Positions 42,223-50,585 of a stretch of DNA of 64,000 nucleotides are shown piece after piece. Made by a program: the position numbers and the translations under genes. Below the pieces are notes generated by a model. It saw only the letters and a list, made by a program, of their open reading frames with translations. It was not told the DNA's origin and ran no database searches. The first letter of the stretch is position 1. Each line of letters opens with the position of its first letter. Source of the DNA: Phycicoccus endophyticus (GTDB lineage Bacteria; Actinomycetota; Actinomycetes; Actinomycetales; Dermatophilaceae); contig NZ_JAANCN010000010.1 of NCBI RefSeq assembly GCF_011326735.1, forward strand, positions 1-64,000, given 5' to 3'.

Positions 42223-43923
42223 TCAGGTGGCGGTGGGGCCGTCGAGCACCGCGGTGCGCAGGACGTCGAGGCCGACCGACCCGACGTCGAGCGCGCGCCG
42301 GTGGAAGTCCTTGAGGGAGAACGCATCCCCGTCGCGGGAGCGGACCTCCTCGCGCAGCTGCAGCCACAGCCGCTGGCCGACCTTGTAGCTCGGTGCCTGG
42401 CCGGGCCAGCCGAGGTAGCGGTCGAGCTCGAACCGCAGCGTGGCCTCGTCGTTGCTCGCATGCGCGGTGAGGAACGCCCACGCCTTGTCGTAGGTCCACG
42501 CGCCGCCGCCGACCTCCGCGGGGGCCTCGAACCCGCAGTGCACGCCGATGTCGATGACGACCCGCGCCGCCCGCAGCGACTGCGCGTCGAGCATCCCGAG
42601 GTAGGTGCCGGGGTCCTCGAGGTAGCCGAGCTCGGCCATGAGCTGTTCGGCGTAGAGCGCCCAGCCCTCACCGTGCCCGCTGACCCAGCACATCATCCGG
42701 CGCCACCGGTTGAGCAGCTCGCGCCGGTGCACCGTCTGCGCCACCTGGAGATGGTGGCCGGGGACGCCCTCGTGGTAGACGGTCGTCAGCTCCTTCCACG
42801 TCCCGAACTCGGTGACGCCCTTGGGGACCGACCACCACATCCGGCCCGGCCGGGTGAAGTCGTCGCTCGGCCCCGTGTAGTAGATGCCGCCGGTCTGGGT
42901 CGGCGCGATCCGGCACTCGATGGTGCGCACCGGGTCGGGGATGTCGAAGTGGGTGCCGGCGAGGTCGGCGATGGCCTCGTCGGCGCGCACCTGCATCCAC
43001 GCCCGCAGGGCCTCGGTGCCGTGCAGCCGGTAGGCCTCGTCGCCGTCGAGGCGCTCGACGGCCTCCGCGAGCGTGCCTCCGGGCACGATGCGCTGCGCCG
43101 TGGCCGCCATCTCGGCGGCGACCCGGGCGAGCTCCTCCTGGCCCCAGGCGTAGGTCTCCTCGAGGTCGACCCTCGCCCCGAGGAAGGCCCGCGAGGCCAG
43201 CTGGTAGCGCTCGCGGCCCGCAGCGTCCTCCCGCGGTGCGCGCTCCAGCAGCCGGTCGGCGAGCTCGGTGCCGGCCTGCTCGTATGCGGCGGCGGCCCCC
43301 TCGACCGCACGCTGCAGCTGCGCGGCGAGCGGGCCCTCGAGCGGCGCGCCGTCGACGCGGGCGTCGGCGAGGAAGGTGGCGAAGTAGCCGTCGGGCGCGG
43401 TGAGGTCCGCGCACTGCCGGATGCACGCCTCCACCTGGCGACGGGGCGTGACGAGCCCGCGCTCGGCCGACTCGCGCAGCGTGCCGAGGTACTGCCCGAG
43501 GGCGCGGGGCACCTGGCCGAGGCGCGCGGCGATGGTGGCCCAGTCCTGCTCGGTGTCGGTGGGCATGAGGTCGACGACGTCGCGGCACGCCTGCAGCGGT
43601 GAGGCGATGACGTTGAGCTCCATCCGGTCGTAGCCGGCCTCGTGCGTCTCGAGCTGCAGGCCGAGGCGCTCGCGCATCGCGGCGACGGTGACCTCGTCGA
43701 CGGCGTCGACCGGGGTGGCGGCGTCGAGGCGGGCGAGGGTCTCCCGGGCCAGGTCGGCGTGGGCGGCGTAGCCGGCGGGGGAGAGGTCGTCGAGCTCGTG
43801 GTCGTGGCCGGGGACCCCGAGGTAGGTGGCCTCGATGGGGCTGAGCGCGACGGCGGCGTCGAAGTGGGCGTCGGCGACGGCGTCGACGGCGGTCGGCCGG
43901 CGCGGGAGGGTGGGCTCGCTCAT
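42223..43923 (-). CDS. DUF885 metallopeptidase-like protein
   Basis: This 566-residue protein is a DUF885 member, probably a zinc carboxypeptidase of the thermolysin-like superfamily. The zinc motif is in HEGVPGHH (384-391) with the third-ligand region EGWALYAEQ (419-427). There is no signal peptide, so it should be cytoplasmic. The start is ATG. It is monocistronic, upstream of the antiporter on the same strand with a 102-bp gap, and its 5' region carries the 4 x 52 bp repeat array. Substrates of the family are not well defined. Confidence 0.83.
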   Translation of the reverse strand: MSEPTLPRRPTAVDAVADAHFDAAVALSPIEATYLGVPGHDHELDDLSPAGYAAHADLARETLARLDAATPVDAVDEVTVAAMRERLGLQLETHEAGYDRMELNVIASPLQACRDVVDLMPTDTEQDWATIAARLGQVPRALGQYLGTLRESAERGLVTPRRQVEACIRQCADLTAPDGYFATFLADARVDGAPLEGPLAAQLQRAVEGAAAAYEQAGTELADRLLERAPREDAAGRERYQLASRAFLGARVDLEETYAWGQEELARVAAEMAATAQRIVPGGTLAEAVERLDGDEAYRLHGTEALRAWMQVRADEAIADLAGTHFDIPDPVRTIECRIAPTQTGGIYYTGPSDDFTRPGRMWWSVPKGVTEFGTWKELTTVYHEGVPGHHLQVAQTVHRRELLNRWRRMMCWVSGHGEGWALYAEQLMAELGYLEDPGTYLGMLDAQSLRAARVVIDIGVHCGFEAPAEVGGGAWTYDKAWAFLTAHASNDEATLRFELDRYLGWPGQAPSYKVGQRLWLQLREEVRSRDGDAFSLKDFHRRALDVGSVGLDVLRTAVLDGPTAT

Positions 43924-44283
43924 CTGCCGGACGCTACCCGAGCCGTCCTCCCATCGCCCGGCCTCCCATCCACGCCCCGTGTCGCCGTGTCCAGATCGAC
44001 CAATAGGTCACGTCAGGTACGTCCCGCCCGGCGTTGGCGTGTCCAGATCGACCAATAGGTCACGTCAGGTACGTCCCGCCCGGCGTTGGCGTGTCCAGAT
44101 CGACCAATAGGTCACGTCAGGTACGTCCCGCCCGGTGTTGGCGTGTCCAGATCGACCAATAGGTCACGTCAGGTACGTGCCGCCCGGTGCTGCCGACGCC
44201 GGGGGCTCGGGCCGCTGTCCACGGCGTGGGCGAGACCCCCACGGGCGGCACGCCGTTGCGCCCGGCCGGCGTACCCTCGGTCG
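43924..44283. other. Intergenic region between divergent genes, mostly repeat array
   Basis: Between the starts of the DUF885 and MOSC genes, 208 of 360 bases are the 52-bp tandem array. Apparent reading frames across it on the plus strand are translations of the repeat. The 63 bp next to the DUF885 gene and the 89 bp before the MOSC gene must hold their promoters; none is obvious. Confidence 0.6.
43987..44194 (+). repeat. Repeat cluster B: four tandem 52-bp units
   Basis: Units begin at 43987, 44039, 44091 and 44143, each starting GTGTCCAGATC and carrying the core GACCAATAGGTCA followed by CGTCAGGTACG. Units 1 and 2 are identical, unit 3 differs at one base, and unit 4 diverges in its last third. 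All four point the same way. The core dyads are centred 52 bp apart (44003.5, 44055.5, 44107.5, 44159.5), the same spacing as in cluster A. Confidence 0.92.
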
Positions 44284-44946
44284 GTGGCCGCACGCATCCG
44301 CTCTGTCAACGTCGGCGTCGCTCGGGACGGCATCGGGACCAAGGGCCGGCCCAGCGCCATCGACAAGCGCCCCACGGCCCGGATCGACGTGCGCGACCCG
44401 GGCCCCAAGCGCGGCGGGCTGGGAAGTGGCGTTCTCGGTGACGACGTCGTCTCCCGCAAGCACCACGGCGGCTCACGGCAGGCGGTGTACGCCGTCGCCC
44501 GTGAAGAGCTCGACCACTGGGCGGACGAGCTCGGTCGCGAGCTGCGCGACGGCATCTTCGGGGAGAACCTCACGACCGAGGGTCTGGACGTCGACGGCGC
44601 CGTGCTCGGGGAGCGTTGGGCGGTGGGCTCTGCGTTGCTCGAGGTGACCGGCCCGCGCACCCCGTGTGCGACGTTCGCTGCCTGGATGGGCGAGAAGGGA
44701 TGGGTGCGGCGGTTCGCCGAACGGGGTCGTACGGGCGCCTACCTCGCCGTGGTCCGGCCGGGGACCGTCGCGGCCGGCGATGCCGTCGACGTCGTCGACC
44801 GGCCGGGGCACGGAATCGCCGTTCCCCGGGTCTTCCGTGCATTCTGCGGCGACCTCGAGGCGGCCGAGGAGGTGCTGGCGGCCGACGTCCTCGGTGCGGA
44901 CGACCGGGCAGACCTGGCGCGGGCCGTAGCGCGCCGTCGGCGCTGA
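44284..44946 (+). CDS. MOSC-domain protein (YiiM-like)
   Basis: This 220-residue protein is a MOSC domain, the C-terminal module of molybdenum-cofactor sulfurases and of the YiiM/YuaD proteins involved in handling sulfur or N-hydroxylated compounds. It shows SRKHHGGSRQAVYAV, GIFGENLTTEG and the conserved cysteine in GPRTPCATF. It lacks the cysteine desulfurase domain, as is usual for stand-alone members. The GTG start is chosen to fit the family N-terminus (VAARIRSVNVG); no strong ribosome site is visible. It is downstream of the repeat array. Confidence 0.87.
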   Translation: MAARIRSVNVGVARDGIGTKGRPSAIDKRPTARIDVRDPGPKRGGLGSGVLGDDVVSRKHHGGSRQAVYAVAREELDHWADELGRELRDGIFGENLTTEGLDVDGAVLGERWAVGSALLEVTGPRTPCATFAAWMGEKGWVRRFAERGRTGAYLAVVRPGTVAAGDAVDVVDRPGHGIAVPRVFRAFCGDLEAAEEVLAADVLGADDRADLARAVARRRR

Positions 44947-44956
44947 GCGGACGCTG

Positions 44957-45889
44957 TCAGGCGGCGATGCGCTGGACGCGGAAGTGCGCGCGCCACGCAT
45001 CCGACAGCGTGCTGGGGACGCTCACTCCGGCGGCCCGTAGTTCGCTCAGCAGTCGATCGAGGAGCGCGGCGGGGTCGACGTAGAGGTCGTCGCCGGTGAC
45101 GAGGACGAAGGTCCAGCCCTCGGTGTCGGTCAGGTGAGCACGCCGTGCCTCGTCGTGCGCTCGCTGCTCGGGGGAGTCGTGCCACCGCCCGTCGTACTCG
45201 ACAGCGACCTTGGGCCCCTCGTACCCCAGATCGAGGCGGAAGCGCACGTGCCCGTCGGCGTCGCGGAGCTCCACGTTCACCGTCGGCTCCGGGAGGCCGG
45301 CCAGCACCATGAGGAGCCGCAACGCCGTCTCGGGCGAGGAGTCGACGCCCTCTCGCACGAGGCGCGCGGCGGCCAGCGCTTCCCCCCGGCACTGGCCGGC
45401 CCACCCCTCGGCGTAGGCCACGAGGTCGCTCGTGCTCAGCCGGTGCTTGCGGACGAGGCTGTCGCCGAGGGCCACCAGGTCGACGAGCCCGAGGAAGCGG
45501 GCGAGGTGGCAGAAGGTCTGGCCCGGCGAGGTGACGGGAACCCCGTGCCGCCGCACGACCTCGAGGCGGTGCCGATGGCGGTGCGTCCGCACGCCACGTA
45601 CGCGGAAGCGGACGTCCCGCATGAAGGCCACGTGGACCCACTCGCTGTCGGGGACTCGCCCACCCCACAGCCGGGCCGCCGTCCAGTGGCTCACGACCGC
45701 TCCCTCGGGCGCGAGCAGGAGTGCCGCGCGGGCCCGGACGGCAACGGTGTCGGGGACGAGGGCGGAGACCATGACTCCGGGCAGCACCTGCCGGTACCGG
45801 GGCCCGGTCAGCGCGCGGACCGGCACCCCGAGCAGGGCCGCCTCCCGGCGGAGGAACGGCCATGACGGAGGTGGGCGCGTCTCGGACAT
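44957..45889 (-). CDS. DUF559-type nuclease-like protein with AbiEi-like N-terminus
   Basis: This 310-residue protein is of a type common and often multi-copy in actinobacteria. The N-terminal part (VVSHWTAARLWG, VRTHRHRHRLEVVRRHGVPVT) resembles the AbiEi-like antitoxin domain. The C-terminal part (RLDLGYEGPKVAVEYDGRWH, split as DLGYEG and VAVEYDG, then GWTFVLVTGDDL) is a DUF559/Vsr-like PD-(D/E)xK nuclease fold with Asp and Glu-Tyr-Asp-Gly in place. The start is ATG. It is convergent with the MOSC gene by 10 bp and lies next to repeat cluster C. Its role is unknown; a defence or mobile-element link is possible. Confidence 0.75.
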   Translation of the reverse strand: MSETRPPPSWPFLRREAALLGVPVRALTGPRYRQVLPGVMVSALVPDTVAVRARAALLLAPEGAVVSHWTAARLWGGRVPDSEWVHVAFMRDVRFRVRGVRTHRHRHRLEVVRRHGVPVTSPGQTFCHLARFLGLVDLVALGDSLVRKHRLSTSDLVAYAEGWAGQCRGEALAAARLVREGVDSSPETALRLLMVLAGLPEPTVNVELRDADGHVRFRLDLGYEGPKVAVEYDGRWHDSPEQRAHDEARRAHLTDTEGWTFVLVTGDDLYVDPAALLDRLLSELRAAGVSVPSTLSDAWRAHFRVQRIAA

Positions 45890-45962
45890 GACCCGAGAGT
45901 GGCACGGACGGCCGCGCGCGACGTGGCGTCATCCACAGGCTCGCTCGGGCCGTGCCGGACGT

Positions 45963-46027
45963 GACCTATTGGTCACGTGAGGTACGCCGGGGGCTGGCCG
46001 GGGCGTGTCTGAAGTGACCTATTGGTC
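45963..46027 (-). repeat. Repeat cluster C: two palindromic elements
   Basis: Two minus-strand copies of the core GACCAATAGGTCA have dyads at 45963-45974 and 46016-46027, centred 53 bp apart. The left copy extends to GTGACC/GGTCAC. The region after the right copy (GAATCGGTGACGCG) matches the region after the last copy of cluster A (GATCCGGTGACGCG), so the homology extends beyond the core. The cluster lies between the DUF559 gene start and the accE stop. Confidence 0.85.
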
Positions 46028-46062
46028 GAATCGGTGACGCGGGGAGGACGGGACGGCGCGGG

Positions 46063-46287
46063 TCAGTGGCGGTAGGTGGTCTGCCAGGCGCCGGGGCCGT
46101 GGGCCACGGGGGCCCGGACGGCCGTCGTGTGCGCGGCCCACGTGGAGACCGGGCGCGCGGGCGCGGGTGGCTCACCGCCGGCCGCGGCCAGCACGAGCAC
46201 GAGGGCCGCCACCTCCTCCGGGGTGGCCCCCGCGCTCACCCGCAGCGCGGGCACCTCGGGGACCTCCGGGGTCGAGGACCCGCTCAT
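46063..46287 (-). CDS. accE: Acyl-CoA carboxylase epsilon subunit
   Basis: This 74-residue protein matches the small epsilon subunit found only with actinobacterial acyl-CoA carboxylases, where it stabilises the alpha-beta complex. It has a short Pro/Glu-rich N-terminus (VPEVPALRVSAGATPEEVAALVLVL, read as two segments) and the C-terminal aromatic end STWAAHTTAVR. It follows the carboxyltransferase gene by 58 bp on the same strand. The size is normal for the family. Confidence 0.85.
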   Translation of the reverse strand: MSGSSTPEVPEVPALRVSAGATPEEVAALVLVLAAAGGEPPAPARPVSTWAAHTTAVRAPVAHGPGAWQTTYRH

Positions 46288-46345
46288 CGCTCGCTCCTTG
46301 TCCGCGCGCGGCCGCCCGCGCGCCCCAGCTGCCCGGCCCGGCCCA

Positions 46346-47974
46346 TCACAGCGGGATGTTGCCGTGCTTCTTCGGCGGCAGGGCCTCGCGCTTGGTGCGC
46401 AGCGCCCGCAGCGCCTTGGTGACGTTCATCCGGGTGTTCGACGGCGTGATCACGGTGTCGATGTAGCCCCGCTCCGCCGCGACGTAGGGGTTGGCCAGCG
46501 CCTCCTCGTACTGCTGGATGAAGGCCGCGCGCGCCTCCTCGACCGACTCGCCGGCCTCGGCGGCCCGCTTGAGCTCCTTGCGGTAGAGGATGTTCACCGC
46601 GCCCTGGGCGCCCATGACCGCGATCTGCGCCGTCGGCCAGGCGAGGTTGATGTCCGCGCCGAGGTGCTTGGACCCCATGACGTCGTAGGCCCCGCCGTAC
46701 GCCTTGCGGGTGATCACCGTGACGAGCGGCACGGTGGCCTCGGAGTAGGCGTAGAGCAGCTTGGCGCCGCGGCGGATGATGCCGTCCCACTCCTGGTCGG
46801 TGCCGGGGAGGAACCCGGGGACGTCGACGAAGGTCAGCACGGGCACGTTGAACGCGTCGCAGGTGCGCACGAACCGCGCCGCCTTCTCGGAGGCGTCGAT
46901 GTCGAGGGTCCCGGCGAGCTGCATGGGGTTGTTGGCCACGATGCCGACCGAGCGCCCCTCGACCCGGCCGAACCCGGTGATGATGTTCGGCGCGAACAGC
47001 GGGGCGACCTCGAGGAAGTCCCGGTCGTCGAGCACGCGGGTGAAGACGTCGTGCATGTCGTACGGCACGTTGGGGGAGTCGGGGATGATCGAGTCGAGGA
47101 ACAGGTCCTCGTCGTTGACCTCGAGGTCGAGCTCGTCCCCGAACAGCGGGGGGTCCTCCATGTTGTTGCTCGGCAGGTAGGACAGCAGCGCCTTGACGTA
47201 CTCGATGGCGTCGTCCTCGTCGCTGCCCATGTAGTGGGCCACCCCGGACTTGGTGTTGTGCGTCCGTGCGCCGCCGAGCTCCTCGAAGCCGACGTCCTCG
47301 CCGGTGACCGTCTTGATGACGTCCGGACCGGTGATGAACATGTGCGAGGTCTGGTCGACCATGACGGTGAAGTCGGTGACGGCGGGCGAGTACACGGCGC
47401 CGCCGGCACACGGGCCCATGACGAGCGAGATCTGCGGGACGACGCCGCTGGCGTGCACGTTGCGCCGGAAGATCTCCCCGTAGAGCCCGAGCGAGACCAC
47501 GCCCTCCTGGATGCGCGCGCCGCCGGAGTCGTTGACGCCGACCACCGGGCAGCCGACCCGCATCGCGAAGTCCATGATCTTGACGATCTTCTCGCCGAAG
47601 ACCTCGCCGAGGGACCCGCCGAAGACGGTGAAGTCCTGGGCGAACACGGCGATGGTCCGCCCGTCGACGGTGCCGTAGCCGGTGACGACGCCGTCACCGT
47701 AGGGCCGGTTCTTGTCCTGGCCGAACGCCACCGAGCGGTGGCGGGCGTACTTGTCCATCTCGACGAACGACCCCTCGTCGAGAAGCAGCTCGAGGCGCTC
47801 GCGCGCGGTCTTCTTGCCGCGCTTGTGCTGCTTCTCGACGGCGCGCTGGGAGCCAGCGTTGGCGACCTCGGCGACACGGCGCTTGAGGTCGGCCAGCTTC
47901 CCGGCGGTGGTCGTCGTGTCGATGTCTGCGGGGACGTCGGTTCCCCCGATGGAGTGCAGGTCGCTCGTCGACAT
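46346..47974 (-). CDS. pccB: Propionyl/acetyl-CoA carboxylase beta subunit
   Basis: This 542-residue carboxyltransferase is of the AccD5/PccB type. It has [11 protein letters not shown] and [12 protein letters not shown] in the first half and [10 protein letters not shown] and [14 protein letters not shown] in the second. The aspartate of GGAYDVM (D431) is at the position that favours propionyl-CoA in Streptomyces coelicolor PccB, where acetyl-CoA-preferring homologues have isoleucine. The start is ATG. A TAGGCT box six bases upstream suggests a leaderless mRNA. It should work with the alpha subunit at 15.9 kb and the epsilon subunit next door to make methylmalonyl-CoA or malonyl-CoA. Confidence 0.93.
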   Translation of the reverse strand: MSTSDLHSIGGTDVPADIDTTTTAGKLADLKRRVAEVANAGSQRAVEKQHKRGKKTARERLELLLDEGSFVEMDKYARHRSVAFGQDKNRPYGDGVVTGYGTVDGRTIAVFAQDFTVFGGSLGEVFGEKIVKIMDFAMRVGCPVVGVNDSGGARIQEGVVSLGLYGEIFRRNVHASGVVPQISLVMGPCAGGAVYSPAVTDFTVMVDQTSHMFITGPDVIKTVTGEDVGFEELGGARTHNTKSGVAHYMGSDEDDAIEYVKALLSYLPSNNMEDPPLFGDELDLEVNDEDLFLDSIIPDSPNVPYDMHDVFTRVLDDRDFLEVAPLFAPNIITGFGRVEGRSVGIVANNPMQLAGTLDIDASEKAARFVRTCDAFNVPVLTFVDVPGFLPGTDQEWDGIIRRGAKLLYAYSEATVPLVTVITRKAYGGAYDVMGSKHLGADINLAWPTAQIAVMGAQGAVNILYRKELKRAAEAGESVEEARAAFIQQYEEALANPYVAAERGYIDTVITPSNTRMNVTKALRALRTKREALPPKKHGNIPL

Positions 47975-47997
47975 GTCTCGAGCCTAGCCTTGGCCAC
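47975..47997. promoter_or_regulatory. Back-to-back -10 boxes for two leaderless genes
   Basis: Only 23 bp separate the divergent pccB and birA starts. On the plus strand TAGCCT (47985-47990) lies seven bases before the birA GTG; on the minus strand TAGGCT (47981-47986) lies six bases before the pccB ATG. The boxes overlap, so each -35 region must lie inside the other gene and the promoters may compete. Confidence 0.45.
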
Positions 47998-48765
47998 GTG
48001 GAGGACACGCCCCAGACCGGCTCGCTCGGCGCGGTATCCGTCACACCTGGGGACCCCTGGGGTCCGGTGGAGGTGCGCGAGCGCGTCGGGTCAACCAACG
48101 ACGAGCTGCGCCGCGACCCGCGACCGTGGCGCGTGCTCGTCGCCGACGTCCAGGAGAGCGGGCGCGGGCGGCTCGGGCGGGCGTGGACGACGACGCCGGG
48201 GACGGCGCTCGCGGTCTCGCTCGTCGTGCCCGTCCCGACCTCCGGTGCCGGCTGGGTGCCGCTGTTCGCCGGCCTGGCCCTGCACCGCGCGGTCGCCGAG
48301 GTCGCCGGCGTCGAGACCCGCCTGAAGTGGCCCAACGACGTCGTCGTGCCCGCCGACGGCGAGCGCAAGCTCGCCGGCATCCTCTGCGAGTGGACCCCCG
48401 GCGGGGTCGTCGTCGGCGCGGGCGTCAACGTCGACACCCCGCGCAGCGGGCTCCCGCTGGACACCGCGACCTCGCTGCGCGCCTGCGGGGCGCCCGGGGT
48501 CGAGCGCACCGCGCTGCTCGAGGCCTACCTGCACGACCTCGCCGTCGTGCTCCGGGAGGACCACGGCCCCTTCGGGCCGTCCGCGGCCGGCTACCGCGAG
48601 GCATGCGGCACCGTGGGGCGCGAGGTCGAGGTGCACGCCCCCGACGGCTCCCTCCGGCGAGGCCGGGCGACAGGGGTCGACGCGGAGGGCAGACTGACCG
48701 TGCGCACCGACGGCGTGACGAGCGCCGTCTCCGCGGGCGACGTCGTCCACGTCCGGCCGCGGTGA
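47998..48765 (+). CDS. birA: Biotin-[acyl-CoA carboxylase] ligase
   Basis: This 255-residue enzyme activates biotin with ATP and attaches it to the carrier lysine of the carboxylase alpha subunit. The biotinyl-AMP loop ESGRGRLGR, KWPND and KLAGIL are present, with a small C-terminal SH3-like domain. It lacks the N-terminal DNA-binding domain of Escherichia coli BirA, so it is a ligase and not a repressor. The start is GTG. It is divergent from the carboxyltransferase gene, a logical partner, and 13 bp upstream of the cyclase gene. Confidence 0.93.
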   Translation: MEDTPQTGSLGAVSVTPGDPWGPVEVRERVGSTNDELRRDPRPWRVLVADVQESGRGRLGRAWTTTPGTALAVSLVVPVPTSGAGWVPLFAGLALHRAVAEVAGVETRLKWPNDVVVPADGERKLAGILCEWTPGGVVVGAGVNVDTPRSGLPLDTATSLRACGAPGVERTALLEAYLHDLAVVLREDHGPFGPSAAGYREACGTVGREVEVHAPDGSLRRGRATGVDAEGRLTVRTDGVTSAVSAGDVVHVRPR

Positions 48766-48778
48766 GGGAAGGAGGAGG

Positions 48779-49885
48779 ATGACCCAGGCGGAGCCGGACC
48801 CCGAGGACGTCGTCCCGGTCCCTCCCGCGGAGCCTGCGGCGGGCGACCTGGCCGCCCGCATCGAGCGCTCGCTGCTCGGCCGTCCGGCGTCGATGGCCCG
48901 GGCCGAGGTCAGCGAGTCCGCGGGCGTCGACCCCGTCGCGGCGCGCAGGTTCTGGCACGCCATGGGCTTCCAGGTCGTCGAGGACGACGAGGCGATGTTC
49001 ACCGAGGCCGACCGGGAGGCGCTGCGCCGGGTCACCGACCTCGTGCGGCACGGGGCGGTCAGCGAGGAGCTCGCCTACGGCATGACCCGCGCCTTCGCCC
49101 GCACCGCCGACCGGCTCGCCGTCTGGCAGACCCAGCTCGTCGCCGAGTCGCTGACCCCCGACCCGCTCGAGGAGCTCGAGGGCAAGGACACCCGCTCGGT
49201 CCCCGAGCCGCGGATCGCCGCCGACGCCGCCAACCTGCTCTCCCGCACCGTCGACGAGGTCGAGCCACTGCTCGTCTACGTCTGGCGTCGCCACCTGACC
49301 AACGCCATCCAGCGCATGCTCGCCGACGCCGACCCGGCCGTGCGCTCGGACCCCTCGGCGCCGGTGCGGGCCGTGGGGTTCGCCGACCTGGTCTCCTTCA
49401 CCTCGTTCGTGCGCCGGATGAGCGAGCGCCAGCTGGCCCGCCTCGTCCAGCGCTTCGAGCTGCTCGCGAGCGACGTCGTCGCCGAGCACGGCGGCCGGGT
49501 GATCAAGACCGTCGGCGACGAGGTCCTCTTCGTCCACACCGAGGTGGCCGCCGCGTCCGCCATCGCCCTCGACCTCGTCGACGCCATGGCCGAGGACGAG
49601 CTCATCCCGCCGGTGCGGGTGGGGCTGGCGCGCGGCCGGGTCGTCTCCCGGCTCGGTGACGTCTTCGGGGTCACGGTGAACAAGGCCAGCCGGATCACGG
49701 CGGTGACCCCCTCGGGGTCGGTGTACGTCGACGAGAGCATGGCCGCGGCACTGCGCTCGGTCTCGGGCTTCACCGCCACCGAGCGCCGCCGCCGGACGCT
49801 GCGCGGCATCGGCACGGTCACCCTCCACGAGCTGCGCCGCGCGCCGGGAGGGCGCCGTCCCACCGCGCCGGAACCGCCCGCGTGA
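48779..49885 (+). CDS. Class III adenylate cyclase, Rv1264-like
   Basis: This 368-residue protein makes cAMP from ATP. The C-terminal catalytic domain has the two metal-binding aspartates (D203 in VGFADLVSFTSF and D247 in VIKTVGDEVLF) and the segment VRVGLARGRVVSRLGDVFG. The N-terminal 180 residues are helical and carry an HTH-like start (ASMARAEVSESAGVDPVAARRFW), the layout of the autoinhibitory, pH-responsive domain of Mycobacterium tuberculosis Rv1264. It has no membrane span. An AAGGAGGA site precedes the ATG. It sits between birA and a two-component system. Confidence 0.88.
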   Translation: MTQAEPDPEDVVPVPPAEPAAGDLAARIERSLLGRPASMARAEVSESAGVDPVAARRFWHAMGFQVVEDDEAMFTEADREALRRVTDLVRHGAVSEELAYGMTRAFARTADRLAVWQTQLVAESLTPDPLEELEGKDTRSVPEPRIAADAANLLSRTVDEVEPLLVYVWRRHLTNAIQRMLADADPAVRSDPSAPVRAVGFADLVSFTSFVRRMSERQLARLVQRFELLASDVVAEHGGRVIKTVGDEVLFVHTEVAAASAIALDLVDAMAEDELIPPVRVGLARGRVVSRLGDVFGVTVNKASRITAVTPSGSVYVDESMAAALRSVSGFTATERRRRTLRGIGTVTLHELRRAPGGRRPTAPEPPA

Positions 49886-49898
49886 CTACCATCGGCCC

Positions 49899-50579
49899 AT
49901 GACCACCGTGCTGCTCGCCGAGGACGACCCGGCCATCTCCGACCCGCTCGCCCGTGCGCTGCGGCGCGAGGGGTACGAGGTCGAGGTGTGCGCCGACGGG
50001 GAGTCGGCGCTCGAGAGCGCGCTGCGCCAGCCCGACCTCGTCGTGCTCGACCTCGGCCTGCCCGCGATGGACGGGCTCGAGGTGTGCCGGAGGCTGCGCC
50101 AGGAGGGCAGCAGCGTCCCGGTCCTCATCCTCACGGCGCGGGCCGACGAGGTCGACACCGTCGTCGGCCTCGACGCCGGCGCCGACGACTACGTGACCAA
50201 GCCCTTCCGGCTGGCCGAGCTGCTGGCCCGCGCCCGGGCCCTGCTGCGGCGCGGCACCGGCGAGGCGACCGAGGACGAGGGCCAGCCGCTCGTCGACATC
50301 GACCCGGAGGGGCGGCGGGTCTTCCTGCGCGGCGAGGAGGTGCAGCTGACGGGCAAGGAGTTCGAGCTGCTGCGGGTCCTCGTCGCCAACGAGGGCAAGG
50401 TCGTCTCCCGGGAGAAGCTCATGCGCGACGTCTGGGACAGCGCCTGGTACGGCTCGACGAAGACCCTGGACATGCACATCTCCGTCCTGCGTCGCAAGCT
50501 CGGCGACGACGCCGCGAGCCCGCGCTACATCACGACGATCCGCGGGCTGGGCTTCCGCTTCGACGCTCCGGTGGACTGA
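49899..50579 (+). CDS. OmpR/PhoB-family response regulator
   Basis: This 226-residue regulator has a receiver domain with the acidic pocket (LLAEDDP), phosphorylated aspartate (D51 in LVVLDLGLPAMDG) and conserved lysine (VTKPF), followed by a C-terminal winged helix (LTGKEFELLRVL, TLDMHISVLRRKLG). It begins 13 bp after the cyclase gene and is followed at once by its kinase gene. Target genes are not evident. Confidence 0.93.
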   Translation: MTTVLLAEDDPAISDPLARALRREGYEVEVCADGESALESALRQPDLVVLDLGLPAMDGLEVCRRLRQEGSSVPVLILTARADEVDTVVGLDAGADDYVTKPFRLAELLARARALLRRGTGEATEDEGQPLVDIDPEGRRVFLRGEEVQLTGKEFELLRVLVANEGKVVSREKLMRDVWDSAWYGSTKTLDMHISVLRRKLGDDAASPRYITTIRGLGFRFDAPVD

Positions 50580-50585
50580 GCGCCG

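Noticed and set aside
43642-44946. Plus-strand reading frames running through cluster B toward the MOSC gene
   Set aside because: They consist of translated 52-bp units with repeated peptide segments, start inside the opposite-strand DUF885 gene or in the repeat, and have no ribosome site; the MOSC start at 44284 fits the family.
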